From Pyropia yezoensis (lineage: Eukaryota > Rhodophyta > Bangiophyceae > Bangiales > Bangiaceae): 64,000 nt of DNA. The notes below the pieces were generated by a model. It searched no databases and was not told where the DNA came from. It saw only the letters and a program-made list of their open reading frames with translations. Positions 30,864-42,255 of this stretch are shown here, in pieces (position 1 is the stretch's first letter; each line of letters opens with the position of its first letter). Location: NCBI GenBank assembly GCA_009829735.1, contig CM020618.1:30356894-30420893 (forward strand), in the 5' to 3' direction. Both the position numbers and the translations under genes were made by a program.

Positions 30864-31779
30864 GATGATGCAGTAGGGGGGGGGGGGGTGGCGGGCAGGT
30901 GAGGGGGATGGGCGCTCCAAAGATCTGTTGGGAGAGGAGAGGGAAGCAACGGGCGAGCGTGGCTGGTGGCGAGGAATGGCTGGGCGAAGGTGAAGGGCCA
31001 GCCTGCTGGCTACGCACGGCGCTCTCGACGATGGGTGCAGGACGATGAGCGAGGTCGCGGAAGCTGGTGGGAGTGCCGCGCCCTACCCGACGGCGGGCAT
31101 CCACAAGGTATCTCCTCGGATCACGGAACTTGTAACAAGTATCACTGTAGTAGTACAATTTCTCGGCACGTGGCATATTTCGTGTCGGCCCGCCCGATTC
31201 GCCCGTTGGACGACCCCACGAGTGGCTGGCCGGGGGCCACGTAGCGAAAAATATCTCGGCGAGACGCGAGATCGGGTGGCCCGGTCTGACATCCAGCTGG
31301 CCGCACCCGCGTTGATATGGCGGCACCTCCCCTTCCAGCCGTCCTCGACCGGGGCGGGCGGACGGATGCGAACCGGCGCGCTCCGGGCGGGCGCCGACAG
31401 CCTGGAAGGGGCCTGCGAGCCGCTGCCCAACGCTGCTGCGGTCGGCCCGCCGGGTTAGTTCTCCCTCGACGCCGCGCCCCCTCTTGTGTTCGTGAGGACT
31501 CTGCGCTTGAGGCTCCGGACGCCAAACCCGTCCGGCTTCCCTCTGCGCACAAGTGCTTGAGCGCCAGCCCTCTCACCTCCCTCCCTCAACAAGTGCCAAC
31601 CCCCCCGCCTCTTCCTACGTGCACATCCACACTTGGTCAGTCTCCTCGTCGTGGGCGCGCCCTTGGTCTCCCCTCCCCGACCTCACCCCTCCCTACCTCC
31701 CCTCTGCCTGCCTCCCCATTCCCTGCCGACCCCCCCACCCCCTGCCCTTCTCCCCTTCTCACTCTTGGCCAGGTGCGCC
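30864..31779. other. Divergent promoter region
   Basis: Separates the divergent genes at 30863 (-) and 31780 (+). A 10-bp G run lies near 30879-30888, and mixed-composition DNA (31000-31500) contains no recognised gene. The 3' portion (31560-31775) is pyrimidine-rich leader. Confidence 0.5.
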
Positions 31780-32970
31780 ATGGCACCTATGGGCGACGCC
31801 CCTGCTTTCCCCCCCCCCCCCCCCCTACTGGCGGGCACTGCAACCGGCGGGCCCTTGCCCGGCCACTCCCTCCTACGCCACGCCGCAGGCCTGCCAGTGC
31901 CCGCCCAGCCGCTGGCACGCCCGCCGGCGGGGCGCCGTCCGCGGCCGCCCCTGCCAGTGGTGGCGCGGTGGCTACTGTCGCCGCCGCCGTCGACGCCGTC
32001 GCCGCCGCCAATGCCACCATCGTCGCTGACGCCAACGACGGCGCCCCGGATGGCGCACTCACCACCCCCGCCGCCGTTGCTCGGCCGCCGCGCTGTCCTC
32101 GCGGCGGCGCTGGCGACGGCCGCGGCAACTACCGCAGCGGCGGTGGGCGCGCCGCGTGCAGCGGCGGCGGCAGAGGGACCGTCAGCCCCTGCGGTCGCCA
32201 CCGCCACCTCGGCCGGCGGTGCCGCCCCCACGCACATGTCAGCGGCGGGGTCTGGGGGCGCCTCGCCCCGGTCGTCGTCCCCCCCCCTCTCCCCGTCCAA
32301 CCCCATGGCGGCTGCGCTCCAGCCCGCAGCCGTCCCCGCCATTGGCGTGACCCTGCGGGTGCCCCCCGCCTGGGGCCGTGACACGGTCGTGACGACGGCG
32401 CGGTTTGTGAGCGCCACTGGCGGCCACGGCCCGTCGGCGGCGTGGCAAAACGTGGCGGACCCGCGGGAGAACCTGTCAGTGGTGGTCGCGCCCGTGTCGC
32501 CGGGCGCGTCACTGGGGAGCATCGGCCCGCCGGCGGCCTTTGGCCGCCGCCTCGCTGCGACGCTGAGCGTGCCCGTTGGCGCGGCGGGGCTGGTGCGGTC
32601 GGGGCTGGGAGCGGCGGCACCAATGGCCCGCCGCGCGGTGCTGCTGATGGCACGGTCGCGGGGGGAGGTGCGGGGGGGGGGGGCGGCGACCGCCACTGCG
32701 ACCGCCACCACCGCCCCTACCGCCACCACTGTCGGTGCCACTGCCGCCACCACTGTCAATGCCGCCATGGCGGGCGGCGGCTCGGACCAAGGGCTCTACT
32801 ATGAAATCGAATATGAGGTCATCACGCCCATGTGGCGGCGCCGCAACATCAGTGCGGTGTGTATCAAGCATGACAGACTGTACACGCTCAACGTGCAAGC
32901 GCCGGGGGAGCGGTGGGAGGAGCTGGCACCCATGATGCGGGCGGTAGCAGCATCCTTCTCAGTGCAGTAG
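31780..32970 (+). CDS. PsbP-domain thylakoid-lumen protein precursor
   Basis: A single exon of 396 residues, ATG at 31780. It has a long Pro/Ala/Arg-rich leader, then a twin-Arg hydrophobic segment near residues 101-125 (LLGRRAVLAAALATAAATTA) followed by A-A-A-A-E. This is the bipartite, Tat-type signal for import into the plastid and then the thylakoid lumen. The C-terminal half matches the PsbP/PPD fold: VTLRVPPAWGR, WQNVADPRENLSVVVAPV, YYEIEYEVITP, then HDRLYTLNVQAPGERW and a final helix. PsbP-domain proteins assist photosystem II or photosystem I assembly and the oxygen-evolving complex; which one cannot be told. A Thr/Ala-rich insertion (about residues 300-325) interrupts the domain before YYEIEYE. 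This gene shows that the organism is photosynthetic. Confidence 0.85.
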   Translation: MAPMGDAPAFPPPPPLLAGTATGGPLPGHSLLRHAAGLPVPAQPLARPPAGRRPRPPLPVVARWLLSPPPSTPSPPPMPPSSLTPTTAPRMAHSPPPPPLLGRRAVLAAALATAAATTAAAVGAPRAAAAAEGPSAPAVATATSAGGAAPTHMSAAGSGGASPRSSSPPLSPSNPMAAALQPAAVPAIGVTLRVPPAWGRDTVVTTARFVSATGGHGPSAAWQNVADPRENLSVVVAPVSPGASLGSIGPPAAFGRRLAATLSVPVGAAGLVRSGLGAAAPMARRAVLLMARSRGEVRGGGAATATATATTAPTATTVGATAATTVNAAMAGGGSDQGLYYEIEYEVITPMWRRRNISAVCIKHDRLYTLNVQAPGERWEELAPMMRAVAASFSVQ

Positions 32971-33712
32971 GGATTGCGTGGCGGAAGGGTCGGGGGATGG
33001 GCGGTGGAGTAAAGGGCAGCCAGTCTGCTTGTACAAAAACGTCGGAAGCTGATAGACACTGTGCGTGCATGCGGTGGGGGATATGGCCAGACGGCCGGCC
33101 GCCCGCGTCTGTGGTTTGGTGGGAACGGCGACGACGATGGCAGCGACCGCCATGTAGCGATTCGTCACCCGAAAACCGTCATGGAGGGGGTGGCGTGCCC
33201 GTGCGGCCACACGGCGGCGGTCGAGGGCGGCGTCTCGCGGCGGTCGCTTCCTCGGTCGCTATGGTTGCTGTTGGGACTGATGAAGTGGATTCGTGGGGGG
33301 GGGGAGGAGAGCGCGCGTGGTGCCGCGGCCATTGGGTGCGACGGGATGGGGAATGAGCGGGGGTGCCGCCGGCGCGAAGGCAGCTGAAGGAAACCTGCGT
33401 GAGGGGACTGCGTGCTGTGGCGTGTCTCGTCTTCCTCTCTCCCCAGCCGCATGTCCTCTTCCCACTCGGTTGCCTTGCCTGGCCGACCCTCCCCCCCCCG
33501 GTGCGCATGAATACGTTCGTCTCGCCGCCTCCCCACCAGGCGACGGATCCCCCCCACCTTGTCACCCTCACACCCGCGCGAGTGGCGCCGACACCATGTG
33601 TCTGGGCTCATTCTCCAAAGGCCCGGCAACGGGGCGCAAACATGGTGCGGCAGGGCGCGGCGGCGCCATCATGGCGAATGATGGCCGCCTCTGCCGGCCG
33701 GTGGGGCATGCC
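32971..33712. other. Intergenic; no gene seen
   Basis: Mixed-composition DNA between the PsbP-domain gene and the weak minus-strand exon at 33713. No recognisable coding signal. Confidence 0.5.
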
Positions 33713-33910
33713 TCACCGCGGCCGGCGCTGGTACGGGCTGGGCCTCCGTAGGCACCGTACGGCCAGTGCAGTACACACGATACCGTACGTGACGAGCAGC
33801 CGCGGCGCGGTCCACCCGCCCGCCTGACAGACGATGCCCCCGCGAGGCTCCGCGTCGGCGTTGTGGCGGAAAACGTTGACGTGACGGATTCCGCCCACGC
33901 CGCCCAGTTC
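33713..33910 (-). CDS. Possible terminal exon of a small single-TM protein
   Basis: After a GTGTCAG acceptor (33913-33911) a phase-0 frame encodes 65 residues: ELGGVGGIRHVNVFRHNADA, then a hydrophobic segment (PRLLVTYGIVCTALAVRCL) and a basic tail, TGA at 33713. The composition is protein-like and the single TM with a basic end suits a small organelle-membrane subunit. The 5' exon cannot be fixed: the same frame stays open upstream to a GTG at 34126, and a GTGCGT donor candidate lies about 60 bp upstream. Confidence 0.3.
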   Translation of the reverse strand, partial: ELGGVGGIRHVNVFRHNADAEPRGGIVCQAGGWTAPRLLVTYGIVCTALAVRCLRRPSPYQRRPR

Positions 33911-36351
33911 CTGACACCCACAGCCATCACCCACCCACCCCCGATCCAAAAGAGACACAATCCACGCACCGTCCCCTCCCCCCTCCCCTCGTAGGCATCT
34001 GGGCCACGGGCCACCAGCTGTGGCACCCCCCCACCAGCGGTGCGAGAACCAGACCGCGCGAGTGGCGTCTCCCAGCGGCGGCGGGTCCCCCGTCGCGGCC
34101 ACGCCAGCGTGGGGGATGGCCACCACAAAAAAGGTTGACCGTCAAGCGTGGCACGCCCCCCCCCGAAGTCGATCCTGCCTCCCCCCCCCCTGCCTCTTTC
34201 GCCCACAGCCACCCGCCGCCCCATCATCCCCGTCGCCAGCCTCCACCCGCCCAGTGTCGGCGGTTCCCCTTGCACGAGCGCGACGTGGACCCAAGCAAGC
34301 CCCCCCCCCCCCCTTCAGATGTGATTGGCGGGTGGGCCAGCCTTCCGCCCACAGCCCCCACCCCCGCGGACCCCCCCCCCCCTCACTCACCACCCCCCCT
34401 CGTGCACGACCCCCAACGCAGACCGCCGCCAAACGGCAGGGATCGACGGCGTCCCCCGTCCCCACCCCCCACCCTCCGCCCAGCGCCCACCTCATGACAC
34501 AGAGGGCCGACCGGCGAGGGTGGGGTGTGTGGGGGGTGTGTGCCGCCCCTTTATTGGACGGCCGGTGGCGGGCACCCCTGCCCAACCCCGCAGCTGGACT
34601 CTCTGCCCACCGCCCTCCAGGGGAGACACGCCGCGGGCCGCGGGGCGCCGGCCAATGGAGAAGGGAGCCGGCGGGGCACCCACACCCGCTGGACCCACCC
34701 CCACCGCCACCCCCCTTGCGCCCTCCGAAGGGCCTTGGCGCCACCAACGCCCGCAAGCCGCCTGCTGTCCAGCTTTGCTGGCGGCAGCGCGGTCGGTCGT
34801 TGGCGGCGGCGCGCGGCCGCCGCCAGCCAGGGCCTGCCAGTCAGCCAGCCGCTGCAGGAGGGGACACAGCGGCGGCGCGCCAGGCGTCACCCCCCCCCCA
34901 CAAGGCCCCTGCCCTCCCGCATCTCCACTCTTGGCACTCCCCCTTGCGCTCCCTCCCCCCCCGCTCGCCCCTCCCCAGCCGCCGATCATCGGTGACGCGG
35001 CGCCCACCAGCGGCGGCGCCCGCCAGCCCCCCCCCCAGCAGGAGCGGCCGCCCCTCTTTTTTCTTTTTCCGGTGCGCGCCCACGACCGCGGCCGCGTGAG
35101 CGACAGACCGTGACGGGACTGGCCAGGGGGGTCCCGCGCGGGGCGGGGGGATGAGCCACGCGCCAGGCCCCAGGCCCAATACCGCCTCGGTGGGCAGAGG
35201 ATGAGAGATGGGAGATGGGCGCCGTGGGGGGGGGGATGATGAGATGGGCCGCCTCCCGCCGCCTCCCGCCACACACCCCGCCCGCCCACCCACACACACC
35301 CGCAGCGTCCACCCGTTGGGCGGCCGCCTCCTTCCCCCTCCCTTAACCCCGCGCGCCCCTACCGACTACGGCGGCGCACACCGCCTGGTGGTGGCCCCCC
35401 CCGCCCTCCCGCCCGACCCTCCCCCCTCTCTGCCGACACCGCGTGTCACACGCACGCCGCCGCGCGAGCGCTACTCACCCCCCCCCCCTCCCCCTTGGTC
35501 GCCGCCGACGCCCCTCCCCCCCCCCCCCCCCCCCCTCGTTGCCCCCATACAGTATCCACCCCCAGGGTGCACCACCCCCCCCCGGTCCCCTCTCTCCCCC
35601 ACTGCAGTATCCATCCATCGTGTCCCCGTTTCCCGCCGCCGTCGCGTCAGGCCGGCGCGACCACCACGACGGCCGCGTGCTGTTGCCGGCGGGGGGGGGG
35701 GGGACAGCGCGAGCGCGTGCGCGGGAGGGGCGGGAGGGGGTGGGTCGGGCGTGCCCGTCGTCCGTCACCGCTGCTGGTCGCGCGGCAGACGGCGGCAACG
35801 GCGCGCGGCTCCCTTCGTGACGCGGCCGCCCCCGCCGTTGGCGTTGGCGGCCAACACCCCCTCCCCGCTCTGTGGCCGCGTGGGCGCATCTGTGTCGTCT
35901 TTTTGTCCCCTTTCCCCCCCCCCCCCCCCCCCCCCCCCGCCGCCCCACCCTCCTGCTGCGCCCCCCACCAAGCGGGCTGCAACCCGCACCGCCTGCGCTT
36001 CCGCCGCCGCCGCCGCCCCGCCTGGCCGTGGCAGTGGTGTCGCGGCCGCCGGGTGCTCCGCCCACCACCACGGCCGCCGCCTCCTGGCCGCGGCGGCGTG
36101 CCCGCAGTGGTGCGCTCCCTCGCGCGTGGGGACCGGCGCACCCACCTGGTTTGGGGTGTCTGAGAAAAGTGGGGGGGCGGGCGCCGGCCGCGCGCCGACG
36201 CGCACACCTGTCTGGTCCTCCACCCCCCCCCGCTACCGACCCCACCCCACCCCGTGTGCCGGGACGTCGACACCCACCCGGTCGCCCCTGGTCTCCCCCC
36301 CCCCCCCCCCCTGCCCCCCCTTCCGTTCTCCACATAAAGAGCAGTGACACG
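33911..36351. other. Intergenic low-complexity DNA
   Basis: C-rich with runs of up to about 20 C (35517-35535, 35919-35938). Numerous overlapping open frames on both strands have Pro/Arg/Ala composition. No gene supported. The final part is the leader of the SAPS gene. Confidence 0.45.
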
Positions 36352-36615
36352 ATGGGCACCGACCGGGACCGCCACCGCACCACCTCCTCCGTGTCCACCT
36401 CCCTGCACCTGTTTCGACGGCGGGGCCGGCGGCTGCCGCCGCCGCCGGTGGAGGGGATCCCCCCGCCAGAGGACGGCCGCCCGGCGGCGGTGCCGGCAGG
36501 CCGTGGCAGCGGGGATGGGGGGGGGGGGAGGGGCGATGGCGGGAAGGGCGGCGTCGGCGCCGCGGCGGCGGCAGCTGGTGGTGGTGGTGGTGGTGGCAAC
36601 GGCGGCGACAGCGGC

Positions 36616-36671
<56 letters not shown>

Positions 36672-37553
36672 TGGTGGGGGGAAGGGTGTCAAAAAGGGGG
36701 GTGCCCGCGGCGCGTCGCCGCCGCCCACCCTCTCCTCCGCCTCGTCCGTGTCGTCCTCGTCGACCGCGTCGGCGCGCCACCCGGCGAGCGCCCACCGGGG
36801 GCACATTGGCGGGGCGGCGGCGGCGGCCGGTGCGGGTGCGGCGGGGGGCGGCGTGCCGGCGGCGGCGCGGCGATGGCCGGCGCCGAGGCCACCACCCCAG
36901 TTGGGGGGGCGAGGGGGGGCCGGCGGCGGCGGCAGCGGTGGCGGTGCACGGGGCGGCGGCCGCGCCGGCACTGCCGCCAATCTTGACAGTCCTGACAGTG
37001 GGGGCGGTGGCGGCGTGGACGGCGGCGGGTGCTCGGACCTGGAGGCAGACGACGCGGGCCCCGTGTCGGTGGGCGCGCCGACGCCGCCGTCGGGGGTGAG
37101 TGGCGCGTCGGTGGTGACGCCCGCGTCGTTGGAGCTGCCGCCGCCCCCCGCCGGGTCGGCGTCGGTAGCGGCGGCGGCGGCGGCGGCGGCGGCTGCATCG
37201 GCGGGGGCGGGGGGGGGAAGGTCGGGCGCGGCCCGGGGGGGCGGCCGCCTCCGCCGTGGTGTCAGCGGCGGCGGCAGCAGCGGTGGGGGTGGCGGCGGTG
37301 GTGGTGGCGGTGGCGGCGGCGGCGGCGGCGGTGGCGTTGGTGGTGGTGGGGGTGGGGGTGGGGGTGGTGGGACTGGCGGTGGGGGCGGGGGCGCCGCCGC
37401 CGGTGGGGGGGGGGGGGGGGGGGCAGCAGCGGCAGCAGCGGCAGCTTCCGTCGGCTGCCCCGCGGGGTGGGGTCGGGGGGGGACGGGCCGCCCAGCGGGG
37501 GGCGCCGCGGGGCGGTCACCCCCGCCTCCGCCGGCAGGCGACGGGCGGCGGGC

Positions 37554-37595
<42 letters not shown>

Positions 37596-38120
37596 AGCGG
37601 TGACGTCGGCGGCGGCGGCGCTTGTACAAGCGACACTGGCGGCGGGGTTGGCGGCGCCGACGGTCCCGCCAGTGGCGGTGGCGGCGGTGGCGGCGGCGGC
37701 GGCGGCGGCGGCGACCGTGGGGGCAACCACAGCCGTGGGCCCCCCCCCACCCCCCCGCCCCCTCCTGCGCTGTCGCCCGCCGCGGCGGCCGCCGGGCCGG
37801 CCGCCGCCCCCACCTACGTCGTCGCCCTCAACGACCCCGCCGACGCGGCCGTGTCGGCCCGCCGCAAGACCCGCCAGGGCCTGTGGCGCAAGGTCCGCCA
37901 CGCGCTCGGCGGCGGCCATGGCCACGGCCACCACGGCCGCGGCCACAGCCACAGCCACAGTGGCCACTCGGCCGCCGCCGACGGCGACTCCGCGGGGGTG
38001 CCGACGGCGGTGGCCGCCTGGGATGACGACGCCGCCGCCGGCAGGGGGGGGGGGGGGGGGGGGGGGGGAGCGGAGGGGGCGGAGGACCCCGCAGCGCGGG
38101 CGCCCGCTGGTCTGGCGGCG

Positions 38121-38160
<40 letters not shown>

Positions 38161-38539
38161 GTCGCCGGCAGGCGGCAAGCGCCCCACCCCGTCGTGGGCG
38201 CCCGGCCGCGCGCGCTTCCTCCCCCGCCGCGTGCTGTCCTCCCCCCCCGACGAGTCGGCGGGCGCCCGCCGTCGGCGCCTGCGGGGGACGGCCCCGCCGG
38301 CCGCCACCGCGGCCGCGGCGTCAGCAACGCCGGCCACACCAGCGTCGGCACCAGTGGTGGCGGCGGCGGCACCGCCGCCGCCCGCTGCTGCCTGGTCGCC
38401 GCCACCGCCGCCGCTGCCGCTGCCGCTGCCGCTGCCGGCGGCGTCTCGGGCCGCCGACGGCGACGTGGTTGATGACGGCCCCCGCACGCCCCGGTCCGAC
38501 GGTTTTGTCACCGCCACCTCCCGCCGCCGCCGGGCAACG

Positions 38540-38579
<40 letters not shown>

Positions 38580-41500
38580 TGGGCGGCGGCGGGGGGGTGC
38601 CCGCTGCGCCTGGCAGCTGGGGCGGCCACAGTGGCGCGGCGGCGGCGGCGGCGGCGGCGCCCGCCGCGGCGCCGACGAGGCCCTCCACCCCGCGGGGGGG
38701 GTGGGCGGCCCGGCGTCTGCCCCTGTCCCCGTCGGCGGCCGACGATGCCGCCGGCGGCGCCTCCGCGGCGGCGGCTGCGGGGCGGGGGGACCGGGGTGGT
38801 GGTGGTGGTGGTGGGAGTGGTGGTGGGGGTGGAGGTGGCGGCGCCGCGCGGCGGGTGTCGTTTGGGGGGAGCTTCCGCTCCCAGCGGCGGCTGCGCAAGA
38901 CGCTTTCCGAGACACCCGCCGTTGGGCGGGCGGCGGGGGCTGGGGTGGCGGGGGGGGCGGCGGCGGCGGGGGGCGGCCGCCCCGCTGGGGAGGTGATGGC
39001 GGTGGCGCCTGGGGGTGGTGGGGGCGGTGGGGGGCTTGGCGAGTACCTCCTCACCTCTCTTGGCATGGGTGGCCGCGGGCGGCCGAGCCGGGCGGGCCAG
39101 TGCTTTACCGGCGAGGGGGGGGCGGAGGGGGACGGCTGGGGACGCCGTGGCAGCGATGAGGCTGCCGCGGTGGCCGTCGCCCGCGGGGCGACCGCGGGGG
39201 GGGGGGCTGCCGGCCGTGGCGGCAGCGGCAACGGCCACCCCCACGGCGGCGGGGTGGGTGGCATGGCCGGCGGCGGTGGGGGGGGAGGTGGGGGCGCCGG
39301 CGGCGGCGGCAAGGTGGCCCCCGTCAGCGGCGGGGTGTTCAAGTCGGTCCTCGCGGCGGTCGCCGCCGGCCGGGCACCGCTGCCCGCCCTCCTCGACGCG
39401 TCGTACGGCCTCACCGAGCGGCTGCCCGCCGACGTCAAGGCGGACCTTGTCGCCGCCCTCACCACCCCCGCCCTCACCCGCCAGCTGCTCCTCTACCTCA
39501 CCGTCATTGTGCCGCCGCCGGGAGCAGGCGCCGGCGGGGGGGGGGGGCTCGCGGCGGCTGCCGCGGCGGGCGCCGCCTGGCTGGGGGGGGGCGGCGGCGG
39601 CCCGACGGGCGCCACCGCAACGGTCGCGGCTGGCGGCGGGCGGGGTCCCCCGCCCGCGTCCCATCGGTACCCCTACGTGGTCGCCACCCTCCTCTCCCGC
39701 GGCCCCGTCCGCCTCCGCCGCGCCCTCACCGACGCGCCCGCCCGGCTGGACGACCTCTTCACCGCCCTCCACGCCGCCGCCGCCACCACCACCACCACCA
39801 CCACCACCACCGTGGCGGGCGGGGGGGCGGGTGGCGCCCCCGCCGACCCGCTGGCCGTCCACTACCTCACCGACGTTGCCCTGTCGGCGGTGCGCGACGC
39901 GCCCGCCGCTGTTGCCGCCGCAGCGGCGCGGGCGCGCCCGCCCGCGGTGGCCGACCTGCTGGCGCTGCTGCCCGCGGGGCGCACCCCCGAGGTGCTCCTC
40001 AACCTGCTGTGCGCGGCGCGCGCGACGGCGGCGGTGCAGTTTGGGCCCGTCACCCCGGGGGCGGTGTGGCTGCTCGCGTCGGGGGGGGGTGGGGGCGGGG
40101 GGGGCCCCGACGGGGGCGGCGACGGCGACGGCGACGCCGCGCCGGCGGCGGTGGACCCCGTGGCGGGGCTGCTGCCGGCGCTGGGCCGGCGGATTGCGGC
40201 GGCGGCGGCGGTGGCGCCGCCGACCGCCGCGTCGGTGGCCACCGTCGAGGCGGGCTGCAGGGTGCTGGTGGGGGTGGGGCTGCGCGTGCTCCTCGCCCCA
40301 CGCCTGCCCGTCCGGCGCGCGGCCGACGGGGCGGCGGCGGCCGCAGACGGCGAAGGCAGGGGCGGCGGCGGCGGCGGCGGCGGCGTCCCCTCCTGGTCCC
40401 GCAGCGCCGGGCGGCGGCAGCGGAGCCCGTCCCCCCCACGCCCTCTTCCCCCACCCCCCCCCGCCGGCGCGGGCCCCGACGCGGCGGCGTACAACGCGGC
40501 GCTCGACTCGTTGGACCTCCTCCGCCACCCCGCCCCCCTGCTCGCCGCCCTCGATGCGGGCCTGGCCGCCTTTCACCCCGCCGTTGACGGGCGGGGCGGC
40601 GGCCTGGCCGCCGCCGCCGCCGCCGCCGACGCCCTCCTCACCGCGGTGGTCACCAACCGGGCGGACAGCAGCTGCTCGTCCATCCGGCTGCTGCTGGCGG
40701 GCGTCTCCCTGGGCGCCCTCGAGGCGGGCCTCGCCGACCGCGCGCCCGCCCTGATCGCCGTCCTCGCCGCCCCCGCCCCGGGCCTACCCCCCGTGCCGAC
40801 CATGTGGCAACACGTGGGCGCCCCGCTGGGCGCCGCCCGCGCGGCGGTCCTCCGCCTGACCACCACCCTCCTCGTGCACGGCTCCCCGGCGGGGGTGGGG
40901 GCGGCGCTCGCACATGCGGGCCACCCGGCGGCGCTCGTTGCGCTCCTCCGCCGCCTCCCCTTCAACTCCCTCGTCGCCACCGCCGCGGCGGGCGCAGTTG
41001 CCGCCGCCTATGGGCGGGCGGGCCACGGCGCGTGGCGGGCGGCGGCGGCGGCGGCCGACGGGGCGGACCTGCTGCCGACGCTCCTGCGGCTGTGGGCCGA
41101 CGCGGGCGCCGCCGAGGCCACCCGCTCCGCCACCCCCGTCACGGGCGCGGGCGCGCTGGCCGCCATGCTGGGGGCGATTGGGGACTGGGTGGACGCGGCA
41201 CCCGCGGGGGACGCGGGCGTCGCCGCCCTCGGCGACGCGCCGCTGGCGCGGCTCGCCGCCGCGCGGGTCGGCTCGTTGGCCGCCGCCGCGGAAGCGTCGG
41301 CGGGGCCCCTGGGGGGGCCCCCGCCCCCACGGGATGGGGGGGACGGGGGGGGGTTGGGCACGGGGGGGGGGGGGGGAGGGGGGTTTGCCGACCCACTGTC
41401 CGCGGCGGATGAAGCGTCGGTGGCAGTGGGAAAGGGGGGGGGGGGTGGGGGGGGCGGGGGGGAGGGGGCGGGCGCAGCCCGCGGGGGCGCCGCCCTGACG

Positions 41501-41857
41501 CCCGGGGGGGGCTCGTCAATGGGCGGGGCTGATTGGGAGGAGAGGAGAAAAAGTAAAAGAGAGCATGGCTTCCGCGCAAGGTCGCCATGCGATCTCTGTA
41601 GCTCGCGGTCTTGTCCATCCTTCCCCCATCCTGGGAAACGACCCCTCGGTGGGGGCGTGCCCAGCACCACGTCCATAAAATCGCGACGTTCACGTTGGTT
41701 CTTTTTTCATTCTCGGCCCGGACTATTATTCTTGTTGCTTGTTTTTTTTCCACTTGGTAAAAAAGTCTTGCGCTCGACCCGGGATCATCTCGCTCCCCAA
41801 GAAGGGTGGGATGATGTCCTCGGCGGGACATCACCGCGCGCACCCGTCCAGCCGTGA
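36352..41857 (+). CDS. SAPS-domain protein (PP6 regulatory subunit family) with a giant low-complexity N-terminus; reading frame changes at poly-G runs
   Basis: SAPS proteins are helical-repeat scaffolds that bind the PP6/Sit4 phosphatase catalytic subunit. The recognisable part (about 39320-41300) reads VFKSVLAAVAAGRAPLPALL, then ADVKADLVAALTTPALTRQLL, HRYPYVVATLLSRG, LDDLFTAL, DPLAVHYLTDVA, LLALLPAGRTPEVLLNLL and LPFNSLVATAAAGAV. These follow SAPS order (ligand helix, Y-P-F-V-A-x-E-x-L-like segment, W/P-F-N-N-x-L-like segment). Upstream lie ~1,000 residues of Gly/Ala/Ser/Pro. Protein-like sequence runs in three successive frames: from 36352 (MGTDRDRHRTTSSVSTSLHL), then a second (TYVVALNDPADAAVSARRKT near 37815), then a third from about 38069. 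The switches coincide with 19 G (37405-37423) and 25 G (38044-38068). The open frame ends at 41857, but sequence after about 41530 looks like T-rich 3' UTR, so a further slip in the G-runs near 41430-41465 and a stop near 41528 are likely. Boundaries are uncertain; the domain call is good. Confidence 0.6.
37405..37423 (+). repeat. Poly-G run of 19, first frame-change point in the SAPS gene
   Basis: An uninterrupted G run between GGT and GGGCAGCAGC. Protein-like sequence moves from one frame to the next across it. Confidence 0.7.
38044..38068 (+). repeat. Poly-G run of 25, second frame-change point in the SAPS gene
   Basis: An uninterrupted G run after GCCGGCA. Downstream the third frame (GKRPTPSWAPGRARFLPRRV near 38175) becomes the protein-like one and continues into the SAPS domain. 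Confidence 0.7.
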
Positions 41858-42255
41858 TGTCTGGGGCGCGCCATCAGCCGGGGGGCCTCTCAGCACAGCC
41901 CAGGCACGGCAGACGCGCGGGTGGCGGTTACCGCGGTCCCCCCCCCCCCCCCCCCACGAACCCATACCCTTACCTCTACACCCCCCGCAGGGGCGACCGC
42001 GCGAGTGGGAGGGTGGAACGGCAGGAAGGGCGGCGTGGGTGCCCCCCCACCCGCGCCCGCGGCGGCGTACAGAAAAGTGAGCCAAGCGCCGGTCGTCAAG
42101 GGGAGGAAGGGGCATGGGGGAGGAGGGAGGGATCAAGGACGCGCCTCCCACCCGCTCGCACCGGCATCTCCCACGGCGGTTCCAAGCGCACCTGACACAA
42201 CCCTTCTCTTTCACCGCCCCCCGCCCCCCCCCCCGCCGCGCGAATCTTTTTTGTC
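41858..42255. other. Spacer and leader before methionine aminopeptidase 2
   Basis: Starts with a 15-C run (41940-41954) and ends in a pyrimidine-rich leader with CTTTTTTGTC before the ATG. No gene seen. Confidence 0.5.

Noticed and set aside
35475..38405. 976-codon open frame on the minus strand opposite the SAPS gene
   Set aside because: Translates to Pro/Ala/Arg strings created by the antisense of GGC/GGT codons. The plus strand carries the conserved domain.
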